A DNA stretch of 64,000 nt, taken from contig NZ_NEHW01000011.1 of the NCBI RefSeq assembly GCF_002112505.1, positions 124,001 to 188,000 of the forward strand, read 5' to 3'. The notes beneath the pieces are model-generated. The model saw only the letters and a list, made by a program, of their open reading frames with translations, was not told the origin of the DNA and did not search any database. A program made the translations under genes and the position numbers. The stretch is from Pseudomonas sp. R28(2017) (GTDB lineage: Bacteria; Pseudomonadota; Gammaproteobacteria; Pseudomonadales; Pseudomonadaceae). This document shows, in pieces, positions 40,210 through 47,970 of the stretch (positions are counted from its first letter, which is position 1; each line of letters starts with the position of its first letter).

Positions 40210-41184
40210 TCAGATCCCTTCGCGGGCCAGGTCCATGGCGAAGTAGGTCAGGATCAGGTCGGCACCGGCACGCTTGATCGCGCCGATGCTTTCACGCACC
40301 ACCCGGCCTTCGTCGATGGCGCCGGCCAGGCCGCCGAACTTGATCATCGCGTACTCGCCGCTGACCTGGTACGCCGCCAGCGGCAGGCGCGAGGCGGCGC
40401 GGATGTCGGCGATCACGTCGAGGTAGGCACCGGCCGGCTTGACCATCAGCACATCAGCCCCTTCCTGCTCGTCGAGCAGCGACTCGCGCACCGCTTCGCG
40501 GCGGTTCATCGGGTTCATCTGGTAGCTCTTGCGGTCGCCCTTGAGCGCGGTACCACCGGCTTCACGGAACGGGCCATACAGCGACGAGGCGAACTTGGTG
40601 GAATAGGCCATGATCGCGGTGTCGTGGAAGCCGGCACCGTCCAGCGCGCTGCGAATGGCCTGCACCTGGCCGTCCATCGCCGCCGACGGGGCGATGAAGT
40701 CGGCACCGGCAGCCGCGGCGATGACGGCCTGCTTGCCCAGGTTGGCCAGGGTGGCGTCGTTGTCCACACCATGGTCGTGCAGCACGCCGCAGTGGCCGTG
40801 GCTGGTGTATTCGCAGAAGCAGGTGTCGGACATCACCACCATTTCCGGCACGGTGTCCTTGCAGATGCGCGACATGCGCGCGACCAGTCCGTTCTCGTTC
40901 CAGGTGTCGCTGCCGGTGGCGTCCAGGTTGTGCGAAACACCGAAGGTCATCACCGACTTGATACCGGCACGGGCATAGCGCTCGATTTCCTGGGCCAGCA
41001 ATTTCTCCGGAATGCGGTTGACGCCCGGCATGCTGGTGATCGGCACGAAATCATCGATGCCTTCCTCGACGAAGATCGGCAGGATCAGGTCTTCCAGGCG
41101 GAATTCGGTTTCCTGGAAGATCGTGCGCAGGGATTCGTTCTGGCGCAGGCGGCGGGGACGAACGGAAGGGAAACGGTTGGACAT
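40210..41184 (-). CDS. hemB: Delta-aminolevulinic acid dehydratase, Zn-type
   Basis: A 324-residue enzyme that condenses two aminolevulinates to porphobilinogen for haem. The active-site Lys pair lies in MAYSTKFAS (near 195) and VKPAGAYLD (near 247). The metal loop [16 protein letters not shown] holds three Cys (C122, C124, C132), the Zn-binding form seen in E. coli. Main HemB enzymes of pseudomonads such as P. aeruginosa have Asp at these places and use Mg. This copy is therefore probably a second, Zn-dependent paralogue. GGAG precedes the ATG. It is monocistronic with its own hairpin terminator. Confidence 0.93.
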   Translation of the reverse strand: MSNRFPSVRPRRLRQNESLRTIFQETEFRLEDLILPIFVEEGIDDFVPITSMPGVNRIPEKLLAQEIERYARAGIKSVMTFGVSHNLDATGSDTWNENGLVARMSRICKDTVPEMVVMSDTCFCEYTSHGHCGVLHDHGVDNDATLANLGKQAVIAAAAGADFIAPSAAMDGQVQAIRSALDGAGFHDTAIMAYSTKFASSLYGPFREAGGTALKGDRKSYQMNPMNRREAVRESLLDEQEGADVLMVKPAGAYLDVIADIRAASRLPLAAYQVSGEYAMIKFGGLAGAIDEGRVVRESIGAIKRAGADLILTYFAMDLAREGI

Positions 41185-41296
41185 GACAGCTCCAGGGCAT
41201 TTTTTAACGGCGTATACCTTATGCCTGTCGCGCGCCAGTGAAAAGGCCAGATGACGAGATTATGTCTTGCGGTAAAGGCAATAGCCGGTTTTTGCC

Positions 41297-41412
41297 TGTG
41301 CCGGCCTCTTCGCGGCCCGCTCCCACAGGGGTTACACAGTCCTCAAGCCCTGTGGGGTACCTGTGGGAGCGGCGGTTCGGCGCCCCGACTTGCCCGCGAA
41401 GAGGCCGGTACA
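41297..41412. repeat. REP pair, one normal-type and one variant unit
   Basis: A shortened unit, GGCCTCTTCGCGGCCCGCTC, at about 41303 is paired with the 38-base variant unit at 41369-41406 in opposite orientation. Outer bases GCCGGCCTCTTCGCGG / CCGCGAAGAGGCCGG are complementary. Confidence 0.85.
41369..41406 (+). repeat. Variant REP unit (copy 3)
   Basis: Same 38 bases as 18549-18586 and 34797-34834. Confidence 0.85.
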
Positions 41413-41420
41413 GGAGAAAC

Positions 41421-42251
41421 TCAATCCACCAGCCGCGGCGCCCCCACCTCGGCCGCCTGCCGGTCCAGCCCATGGGCCTCGAGAATCCGCGCAATCTCGC
41501 CACTGCCATGCAACGCCTGGATATTGGCATCCAGTGCCTTGCCCAGTTCGGCATTGCTCAGCATGTAGGGAATGGCCGTCTGCCCCGGTTGCTCTGTGGC
41601 CTTCACCCGCGGGTCGGGCGCCGACACCTTGATGCTCGCCCCTTGATAGGCCCCCTTCTGCTGCGAGGCCACCGCCACCGCATGGCTGTCGATACCCGCC
41701 TCGATGCGCCCGGAGGCCAGGTCCTGGGCCATGGCCACCGGGTTGGGGTACAGCACCAGGTTGTCGCCCAGCACCTTCTTCAGGTCATTGACCCACAGAT
41801 AACCCTGCACGGTGCCGACCCGCTTGCCTTCCAGTTCACCCACCGTGGCATAGCCCGGCTTCGAAATGATGCCCATCACATCCAGGTACAGCGGTGCCGA
41901 CAGGCCCAGCACCTTGCCGCGTTCGACGGTGCGGTACCAGTCGCCGATCACCACGTCGGCACGGCGGGTGACCACCGACTGGATCGCCGCCGCCGGGTCG
42001 AGCACGCTGGCCTTGATGGTCAGGCATTCGCGGGCGGCGATCTGCCGGATGATCTCACCGTCCACGCCGCCCAGTTCCTGGTTGGGCCCGGGGATCGAGT
42101 ACGGCGGAAACACCCAGGCCGCGACCGTCAGCACACCGGGGGTCAAGGTTGAGAAGCTGTGGCCGGGCGTGCACTCGGCCAGCGCCTGGGCACTGCCGGC
42201 AACGGCCACGCAAAGGGCCAGGCAACGGGTGATGCGCTTGAATGGTTTCAT
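41421..42251 (-). CDS. Polar amino-acid-type ABC transporter substrate-binding protein
   Basis: A 276-residue periplasmic binding protein (SBP family 3). The signal peptide ends AQALAECTPG at about residue 26. Family features include LTVAAWVFPPYSI near 40, VDGEIIRQIAARE near 63, the conserved ADVVIGDWYRTVERGKVLGLSAPLY near 98 and GKRVGTVQGYLWVNDLKKVLG near 143. AAGG precedes the ATG. It is the last gene of a leftward operon: flavoenzyme, M24 enzyme, ATPase, two permeases, binding protein. It is diverged from glutamine or histidine binders; an onium or betaine-like ligand is possible from context only. Confidence 0.88.
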   Translation of the reverse strand: MKPFKRITRCLALCVAVAGSAQALAECTPGHSFSTLTPGVLTVAAWVFPPYSIPGPNQELGGVDGEIIRQIAARECLTIKASVLDPAAAIQSVVTRRADVVIGDWYRTVERGKVLGLSAPLYLDVMGIISKPGYATVGELEGKRVGTVQGYLWVNDLKKVLGDNLVLYPNPVAMAQDLASGRIEAGIDSHAVAVASQQKGAYQGASIKVSAPDPRVKATEQPGQTAIPYMLSNAELGKALDANIQALHGSGEIARILEAHGLDRQAAEVGAPRLVD

Positions 42252-42287
42252 CTCGTGTACCTTTTCAATGTAAAGGGCAGCCAGGGT

Positions 42288-42956
42288 TCAGGGCGTTGCG
42301 TGCTGGCCGGGCGCCAGTCTTCTTTCCAGGGCGGCGACGCCCAGGCTTGCCGGGGCGCAGACGGCCGCATACATCAGCCCGGCCAGCACCAGCACCGGCA
42401 TGTACTGGAAGGTCGAGGAGCCGATGGCCGAGGCGCGGCTGACAATTTCCGGCAAGGCGATGGTGAAACACAGCGACGAGGCCTGGAACATCATGATCGA
42501 GAAGCCCAGCAACGATGGCAGCGCCACCCGCAAGGCCTGGGGCAGGATCACATAGCGCAGCGCATCGACCCGGTCCAGGCCAATCACCTCGGCTGCTTCA
42601 TGCTGGCCACGGGCGACCGCCTCCAGGCCGCCGCGGATGATCTCGCTGGTGTAGGCCGCGGTGCAGTAGGCCAGCGCCAGCACGGCCGCCCAGAACGAAC
42701 TCAGGGTGAGGTTCACCGACGGCAGGCCGAAGTAGAAGTACTGCAGCAGGATCAACGCCGGCGCCCCACGCCCCAGCTCGACGATCACCAGCGCCGGGCA
42801 ACGCACTGCCCTGCCCTTGGCGCTGACACCCAGGGCCAACAGCAAGCCGAGGAACACGCCGAGTACCAGGCTGATGGCAGTCACCTGCAACGACAGCACG
42901 AAGCCCTTCCACAGCTCCGGGAACCATTCGGCCCATTGGCTCAGGATCTCGTTCAT
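42288..42956 (-). CDS. Polar amino-acid ABC transporter permease (HisM/GlnP type), second subunit
   Basis: A 222-residue inner-membrane permease with about five hydrophobic segments. The cytoplasmic EAA loop reads GQHEAAEVIGLDRVDALRYVILPQALRVALPSLLG, and the front TM has LQVTAISLVLGVFLGLLLALG. It is partner of the preceding permease, whose stop it overlaps by 4 bases (ATGA). The frame is open far upstream, but the ATG at 42956 is the conserved start (MNEILSQWAEWFPEL). Confidence 0.9.
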   Translation of the reverse strand: MNEILSQWAEWFPELWKGFVLSLQVTAISLVLGVFLGLLLALGVSAKGRAVRCPALVIVELGRGAPALILLQYFYFGLPSVNLTLSSFWAAVLALAYCTAAYTSEIIRGGLEAVARGQHEAAEVIGLDRVDALRYVILPQALRVALPSLLGFSIMMFQASSLCFTIALPEIVSRASAIGSSTFQYMPVLVLAGLMYAAVCAPASLGVAALERRLAPGQHATP

Positions 42957-43594
42957 TGGCTGATCCTCCGTTGCAGGCTGGCCGACACCCAGCGCGAGGC
43001 CAACGCCACCGGCACGCTGAGCACCAGGTACACCAGCGCGGCAGCGCTGTAGACGCCCAGCCCCTGGAAGGTCTGCTGCGACACCTGGTACGCCTGGAAA
43101 CTGATGTCCGCCACACCCAGCGTCGACGCCACCGCCGAGTCCTTGAGCAGGCCGATGGCATAGGTGGCCGCCGTAGGAATGGAAATGCGCGTCAGTTGCG
43201 GCAACACCACATCGAAGAAACGCTGCGGGGGCGACAGGTTGAGCACATGGGCCGCTTCGTACTGGCCATCGGGGATTGCCGCGAAAGCGCCGCGATACAC
43301 CTCGGCCATCTGCGCCGCGGTAATCAGCCCCAGGCCCAGCACTGCCGCGACGAACGGCGACAGGCTGAGGTAATCCCCGCCAATGCCGAAGAAGATGAAG
43401 AACAGCCAGACGATCGGCGGGATCGAGCGCAAGGTCAGCACGATGGCCGCACCCAGCGCCGCCAGCCCGCGCACCCTGGCCATGCGCAGTGCGCACAGCG
43501 GGAAGCCCAGCACCACACCGGTGGCGAACGCACACAGGGTGACCCCCAAGGTCCACGGCACGCCGGTGAGCAACATCGCGAGAATGTCGTTCAT
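42953..43594 (-). CDS. Polar amino-acid ABC transporter permease, first subunit
   Basis: A 213-residue inner-membrane permease. The hydrophobic start is GVPWTLGVTLCAFATGVVLGFPL, RSIPPIVWLFFIFFG is the typical mid segment, and the EAA loop is GQYEAAHVLNLSPPQRFFDVVLPQLTRISIP. It overlaps the ATPase gene (ATGA at 43594) and the second permease. With the ATPase, second permease and binding protein it makes a complete importer. Confidence 0.9.
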   Translation of the reverse strand: MNDILAMLLTGVPWTLGVTLCAFATGVVLGFPLCALRMARVRGLAALGAAIVLTLRSIPPIVWLFFIFFGIGGDYLSLSPFVAAVLGLGLITAAQMAEVYRGAFAAIPDGQYEAAHVLNLSPPQRFFDVVLPQLTRISIPTAATYAIGLLKDSAVASTLGVADISFQAYQVSQQTFQGLGVYSAAALVYLVLSVPVALASRWVSASLQRRISQ

Positions 43595-44394
43595 CAGCGG
43601 TCCCTCACGGCCTGGAGGAACTTCACCACCCGCTCGTGCTGTGGCTGGCGCATCACCCGGGCACTCGGCCCCTGTTCGAGGATGCGCCCGTCGGCCATCA
43701 CCACCACCCGGTCGGAGACCGTCTCGGCAAAGTGCATCTCGTGGGTGACGACGATCATTGACATGCCCTCGGCGGCCAGCTCCTTCATCACCGCCAGCAC
43801 CTCCAGGCCCAGCTCCGGGTCCAGCGCCGAGGTCGGCTCGTCGAACAGCATCAGCTCGGGCTCCAGCGCCAGTGCCCGGGCGATGGCTATACGTTGCTGC
43901 TGGCCACCGGAACAACGCGCCGGGTAATGCCCGGCCTTGTCGGCCAGGCCCACCCGCTCGAGCAACTGCAGCGAGCGCGCATCGGCTTCACGCGGGCTGC
44001 GCCCGAGGGTGCGGATCTGCGCCAGGCTGACGTTGCGCAGCACGGTCATGTGCGGGAACAGGTTGAACGACTGGAACACCATGCCGATGCGCCGACGCAG
44101 CTTCAGCAGGTCGGCGCGCGCCAGGGGCGTGGCGGCGTCGATGTCCAGCTCAGCGAGGCGGATGCGCCCGCGGGTCGGCGGCTCCAGCTGGTTGATGCAG
44201 CGCAGCAAGGTGCTCTTGCCCGAGCCGCTGGGGCCGATGATGGCCACCACCTCGCCCTTGTGCATCTCGAAATTGACGTCGTGCAGCACCTCGTAGGGGC
44301 CGAACTGCTTGTGGATCGACTCCAGGCGCAGGAACGCCGGCTTGGCGGCAGGCACCGGTGGCACCTGGCGCAGGGGAACGCTCATCGGGTTCAT
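43594..44394 (-). CDS. Polar amino-acid ABC transporter ATPase (GlnQ/HisP type)
   Basis: A 266-residue cytoplasmic ATPase. Walker A is GPSGSGKST (about 53-61), the Q-loop FQSFNLFPHMTVL follows, the signature is CSGGQQQRIAIARAL, Walker B is LMLFDEPTSALD, and the H-switch is VVTHEM. The signature has Cys before SGG instead of the usual Leu, a mild change. It starts 15 bases after the M24 gene ends and overlaps the first permease by 1-4 bases, so it is in the same operon. Confidence 0.93.
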   Translation of the reverse strand: MNPMSVPLRQVPPVPAAKPAFLRLESIHKQFGPYEVLHDVNFEMHKGEVVAIIGPSGSGKSTLLRCINQLEPPTRGRIRLAELDIDAATPLARADLLKLRRRIGMVFQSFNLFPHMTVLRNVSLAQIRTLGRSPREADARSLQLLERVGLADKAGHYPARCSGGQQQRIAIARALALEPELMLFDEPTSALDPELGLEVLAVMKELAAEGMSMIVVTHEMHFAETVSDRVVVMADGRILEQGPSARVMRQPQHERVVKFLQAVRDR

Positions 44395-44409
44395 GGGCAG
44401 GCCCTCCGC

Positions 44410-45702
44410 TCAAGGCCGCTGGTCATCGACCAGGGGCGTGCTCGACAGCTTGAGCGCGCCCTGGGCGGTGATCAGCACCTGCTCTTCCAGCTTCACGCCT
44501 TCGCGCCCGCCGCGCTCGCCGATGTAGCTTTCCACCGAGACCACCATGTTTTCCTGGAACAGGCCGTCGTAGCCCCACTCGGCGAAGTCCACGGCGTAAG
44601 CCACGCTGGGGTATTCGTCGACCAGGCCGACACCGTGCAGCATCATCATGTAGCGGTTGTGCTCGAACCTGCCCGGCACTGGCCAGCAGCGCTCGGCGAA
44701 TTCGCGGAACGACAGGCCCGGGCGCAGCAGCGCGACGTTGTGGCTGATCTGCTGGCTGGCGATGTCGATCAGTTCGCGCTGGGCCGCCGTCACCGGCTTG
44801 CCGGGGCAGACGAAGCTGCGCGAGATGTCCGACAGGTAGCCACCTGGGCCGACCATGTCGGTGTCGAAGCAGACCATCTCGCCCGCTTCGATGACCTTGT
44901 CGGTGGCGTCCTGGAACCACGGGTTGGTGCGCGCCCCGGAGCTGAGCAGGCGGCTTTCGGCCCACTCGCCGCCCTGGGCGACGTTGGTGCCATGCAGAAT
45001 GCTCCACAACTGGTTCTCGGTGATGCCTGGCTGCAAGCTGGCACGCATGCGGGCGATGGCCAGGTCGCAGACCGCCATCGATACCCGGTGACTGGCGACC
45101 TCCTCGGCCGACTTGATCAGCCGGGCCTGTTCCATCAATGGCTGCGCATCGAACAGCTCGATGCCCCTGGCCTTGAGCTTCTCGGCGCCCCACGGGTCGC
45201 AGCGGTCCACCGCCAGGCGACGGTTGCCACCGCTGTGGCGGACCATCAGCTCGGCCACTTCGGCCGCCCACAGCGCGGCCTTCTCATCGACCCGCGGGCC
45301 GGCAAGGAAATACAGCCAAGGCAATGCCGGGCGGATCTCGTCGATGGTCTCGACGTGCTCGCTGTTGTGCCGGCTGCTGGTGAATTCGAACAGCACCACC
45401 GGGCCCTCGGTGGGCACGAACACATAGCGGCTGGGCGAATGCATGACCCACAGGCCGAGGTTGTTGGTGTCGGTGGCGTAACGGATGTTGATCGGGTCGG
45501 CGAGCAGGATGCCGCCATAGTCATGGGCGCGCAGTTGCTGGCGAATCCGTTCGAGGCGGTAGCGGCGCAGGGCCTTGCGGTCGATCGCGGCCTGGGCGGC
45601 GAGCAGCTCGCTGTCCACCGGGGCCAGGGCATGGCCGGTGACACTGAAGTCGTCACGAAACTGCAGGGATGGCGCGGTGCTCGGTCGGGTACCGATGTGC
45701 AT
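44410..45702 (-). CDS. M24-family metalloenzyme closely resembling DMSP lyase DddP
   Basis: A 430-residue pita-bread-fold protein with an N-terminal creatinase-like domain (to about 170) and C-terminal M24 domain. Probable metal ligands are D280, D282 (CFDTDMVG), D292 (SDISRSF), H356 (LHGVG), E391 (VVSVESYIG) and E406 (VKLEEQVL). The recalled ligands of Ruegeria DddP (295, 297, 307, 371, 406, 421) are each exactly 15 higher, and its catalytic D377 and binding Y366 fall on D362 and Y351. LLSSGARTNPWFQ also matches DddP. The ATG at 45702 has GGAG upstream. Aminopeptidase P, creatinase or ectoine hydrolase are alternatives. The role is probably onium-compound cleavage beside a transporter and flavoenzyme. 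Confidence 0.82.
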   Translation of the reverse strand: MHIGTRPSTAPSLQFRDDFSVTGHALAPVDSELLAAQAAIDRKALRRYRLERIRQQLRAHDYGGILLADPINIRYATDTNNLGLWVMHSPSRYVFVPTEGPVVLFEFTSSRHNSEHVETIDEIRPALPWLYFLAGPRVDEKAALWAAEVAELMVRHSGGNRRLAVDRCDPWGAEKLKARGIELFDAQPLMEQARLIKSAEEVASHRVSMAVCDLAIARMRASLQPGITENQLWSILHGTNVAQGGEWAESRLLSSGARTNPWFQDATDKVIEAGEMVCFDTDMVGPGGYLSDISRSFVCPGKPVTAAQRELIDIASQQISHNVALLRPGLSFREFAERCWPVPGRFEHNRYMMMLHGVGLVDEYPSVAYAVDFAEWGYDGLFQENMVVSVESYIGERGGREGVKLEEQVLITAQGALKLSSTPLVDDQRP

Positions 45703-45807
45703 GGTTACACTCTCCACTGGATATCGTTGTCGTTGTTGGAGCCAGGGCAGTAACAAGGAAGCGCGAAACGGGTGCTGCTGTTCTTATTGGTTGTGGTGGC
45801 GCGTGGT

Positions 45808-47844
45808 TCAGAGGTCCTTGGCCAGGCGCAGGGCGTCGTAGATGGCGGCATGGGTGTTGCGCGAGGCCACCGCATCGCCGATGCGGAACAGCTGGAAACG
45901 GCCATCTTCGCGGCGGGCCACGGCCTGTGGGCGGCCGGCGATCAGGTCCGCGTATTCCACCGCACCTTCGTTGCTCGACAGCGGGCACAGCTGGAAATAC
46001 AGGTCGTCCAGTGGGCGGGTGCCGTGGTTGACCACCACCTGGTCGACCAGCCGGGTCTGGCGCAGCTCGCTGTAGTCGGTGCCGATGGTGGCCAGCAGGC
46101 CGTCGGCGGTCCTGCTTACCGCTTTCAGGCGCCAGGTCACGGTGAAGGTGGTGTCCAGTGGCTGCAATGCGCGCATGTAGGGCACCAGGTTCATGCCCAT
46201 GACCTCTGGCGAGAAGCTGCGGTCGGGGGTCATGATCTCGGTGCGCGCACCACTCCGGGCGATGAACTCGGAAGCCTGCAACGCGGCGTGGTCGCCGGCA
46301 TCGTCGTACACCAGCACGTTGCGCCCGGGTTTGACGTCGCCAGAAATGATGTCCCAGCTCGACACCACCAGGTCATTGCCTTGCTCCAGCACCTCGGTGT
46401 GCGGCAGCCCGCCGGTGGCGACGATGACCACGTCGGGAGCCTCGTCGAGGATGATCTGGCTGTCGGCCCAGACGTTGTAGTGGAAGGTCACACCGAGGCG
46501 CTCACACTGGGCCAGACGCCAGTCGATGATGCTGATCATCTCCTTGCGCCGCTCGGACTGCGCGGTCAGGCGGATCTGCCCGCCAGCCTTGTCGGCCACC
46601 TCGTACACCACCACCTCATGGCCTCGTTCGCCCGCTACCCGCGCAGCCTCCAGGCCCGCCGGGCCGGCACCGACGATGACGATCTTGCGTTTGCGCCCGG
46701 CCTTGGGAATCTGGTGCGGCATGGTGGTTTCGCGGCCGGTGGCCGCGTTGTGGATGCAGTAGGCGGCGCCGCCGTGGTAGATGCGGTCGAGGCAGTAGTT
46801 GGCACCGACGCAGGGGCGGATGTCGTCTTCGCGGCCTTCGATGATCTTGCGCACGATGTGTGGGTCGGTCATGTGCGCACGGGTCATGCCGACCATGTCC
46901 ACCTTGCCGCTGGCAATGGCATGGCGGGCGGTGGCCACGTCCGGGATCTTCGCCGCATGGAAGGTCGGGAAGCCGGTCAGCGAGCGGATTTCGCCGGCGA
47001 AGTCCAGGTGTGGCGCGTTGCGCATGCCCTGGATCGGGATGATGTCGGTCAGGCCGGCGTCGGTGGCGATGTTGCCGCGGATCACGTTGAGGAAATCGAT
47101 CATGCCGCTGTTCTTCAGCAACTGCGAAATCTGCAGCCCCTCGTCCTTGGTCAGGCCCCCGGCCAGCACCTCGTCACCGGTGTAGCGGATGCCGACGATG
47201 AACTGGTTGCCGACCCGCTTGCGGATGGCCGTGAGCACCTCGAAGGTAAAGCGCAGGCGGTTTTCCAGTGAGCCGCCGTAGACGTTCTGCAATTCGTTGG
47301 TCAGCGGCGACCAGAACTGGTCCATCAGGTGGCCGTAGGCCTGCAGTTCGATGCCGTCGAGCCCGGCGGCCTGCATGCGTTCGGCAGCATCGGCGTAATC
47401 CTTGACGATGCGCTCGATGTCCCAGATCTCCAGGCGCTTGGGGAAGGCGCGGTGTGCCGGCTCCTGGTTGTGCGACGGCGACACTACCGGCAGCCAGTCA
47501 CCCTTGTCCCAGCGGGTGCGGCGGCCCAGGTGGGTGAGCTGGATCATCACCGCTGCGCCGTGCTCGTGGCATTCGTCGGTGAGGTCCTTCATCCAGCCGA
47601 CCACTTCGTCCTTGTAGGCCAGCACGTTGTTGAACACCGGCGGGCTGTCGCGGGAAATGGCAGCGGAACCGGCGGTCATGGTCATGGCCACGCCGGCCTT
47701 GGCGCGCTCGACATGATAGGCGCGGTACAGCTGCTTGGGCATGCCGTCTTCGGGGTAGGCGGGTTCGTGGGAGGTGGTGATGATGCGGTTGCGCAGGGTG
47801 AGGTGCTTGAGTTGATACGGCTGAAGCAAAGGATCATTGGACAT
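45808..47844 (-). CDS. DgcA-like Fe-S flavin oxidoreductase (dimethylglycine/TMA demethylase family)
   Basis: A 678-residue enzyme with a TIM barrel (1-335: LLQPYQLKHLTLRNRIITTSHEPAY; VMIQLTHLGRRT), an Fe-S loop (345-363) and FAD/NAD Rossmann domains (VIVGAGPAGLEAARVAGERG at 389). The strongest likeness is to DgcA and stachydrine-demethylase-like proteins, which remove N-methyl groups. In the Fe-S loop, C345, C351 and C363 are present, but the second Cys of trimethylamine dehydrogenase is Ala here (A348). The ATG at 47844 (MSNDP) is chosen as the conserved start. It is first in the operon, opposite a TetR regulator. The substrate may be a methylated onium compound. Confidence 0.85.
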   Translation of the reverse strand: MSNDPLLQPYQLKHLTLRNRIITTSHEPAYPEDGMPKQLYRAYHVERAKAGVAMTMTAGSAAISRDSPPVFNNVLAYKDEVVGWMKDLTDECHEHGAAVMIQLTHLGRRTRWDKGDWLPVVSPSHNQEPAHRAFPKRLEIWDIERIVKDYADAAERMQAAGLDGIELQAYGHLMDQFWSPLTNELQNVYGGSLENRLRFTFEVLTAIRKRVGNQFIVGIRYTGDEVLAGGLTKDEGLQISQLLKNSGMIDFLNVIRGNIATDAGLTDIIPIQGMRNAPHLDFAGEIRSLTGFPTFHAAKIPDVATARHAIASGKVDMVGMTRAHMTDPHIVRKIIEGREDDIRPCVGANYCLDRIYHGGAAYCIHNAATGRETTMPHQIPKAGRKRKIVIVGAGPAGLEAARVAGERGHEVVVYEVADKAGGQIRLTAQSERRKEMISIIDWRLAQCERLGVTFHYNVWADSQIILDEAPDVVIVATGGLPHTEVLEQGNDLVVSSWDIISGDVKPGRNVLVYDDAGDHAALQASEFIARSGARTEIMTPDRSFSPEVMGMNLVPYMRALQPLDTTFTVTWRLKAVSRTADGLLATIGTDYSELRQTRLVDQVVVNHGTRPLDDLYFQLCPLSSNEGAVEYADLIAGRPQAVARREDGRFQLFRIGDAVASRNTHAAIYDALRLAKDL

Positions 47845-47891
47845 GGTCGTTCTCGCGTTCAGGTCATCAGGCAAAATCGACATTAGCCCCC

Positions 47892-47930
47892 ATGTACACA
47901 GGTGTCAATAAATTAGACAGTGGTGTACAT
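47892..47930. promoter_or_regulatory. TetR operator in the divergent promoter
   Basis: Interrupted palindrome with outer arms ATGTACAC / GTGTACAT (8 bp, perfect) and inner arms TGTC / GACA, 39 bases in all, between the flavoenzyme gene and the TetR gene. The inner part AATAAATTA looks like the shared -10 region. Confidence 0.7.
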
Positions 47931-47970
47931 TGAGCTTGTCAGGCCCCCATGGATACGGAACAATGCGCCT

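Noticed and set aside
42288-43556. A single 422-residue permease fusion
   Set aside because: The N-terminal 200 residues of that frame are the shadow of the overlapping first permease gene. The real second permease starts at the ATG at 42956, in a normal 4-base overlap.
44410-45702. Calling the M24 enzyme a proven DMSP lyase
   Set aside because: Residue matches rest on recalled numbering, the M24 family has several activities, and no ddd companion gene is nearby. It is kept as DddP-like only.
47920-47970. GTG at 47920 as start of the TetR gene
   Set aside because: It lies inside the palindromic operator and adds residues that do not look like a TetR N-terminus.
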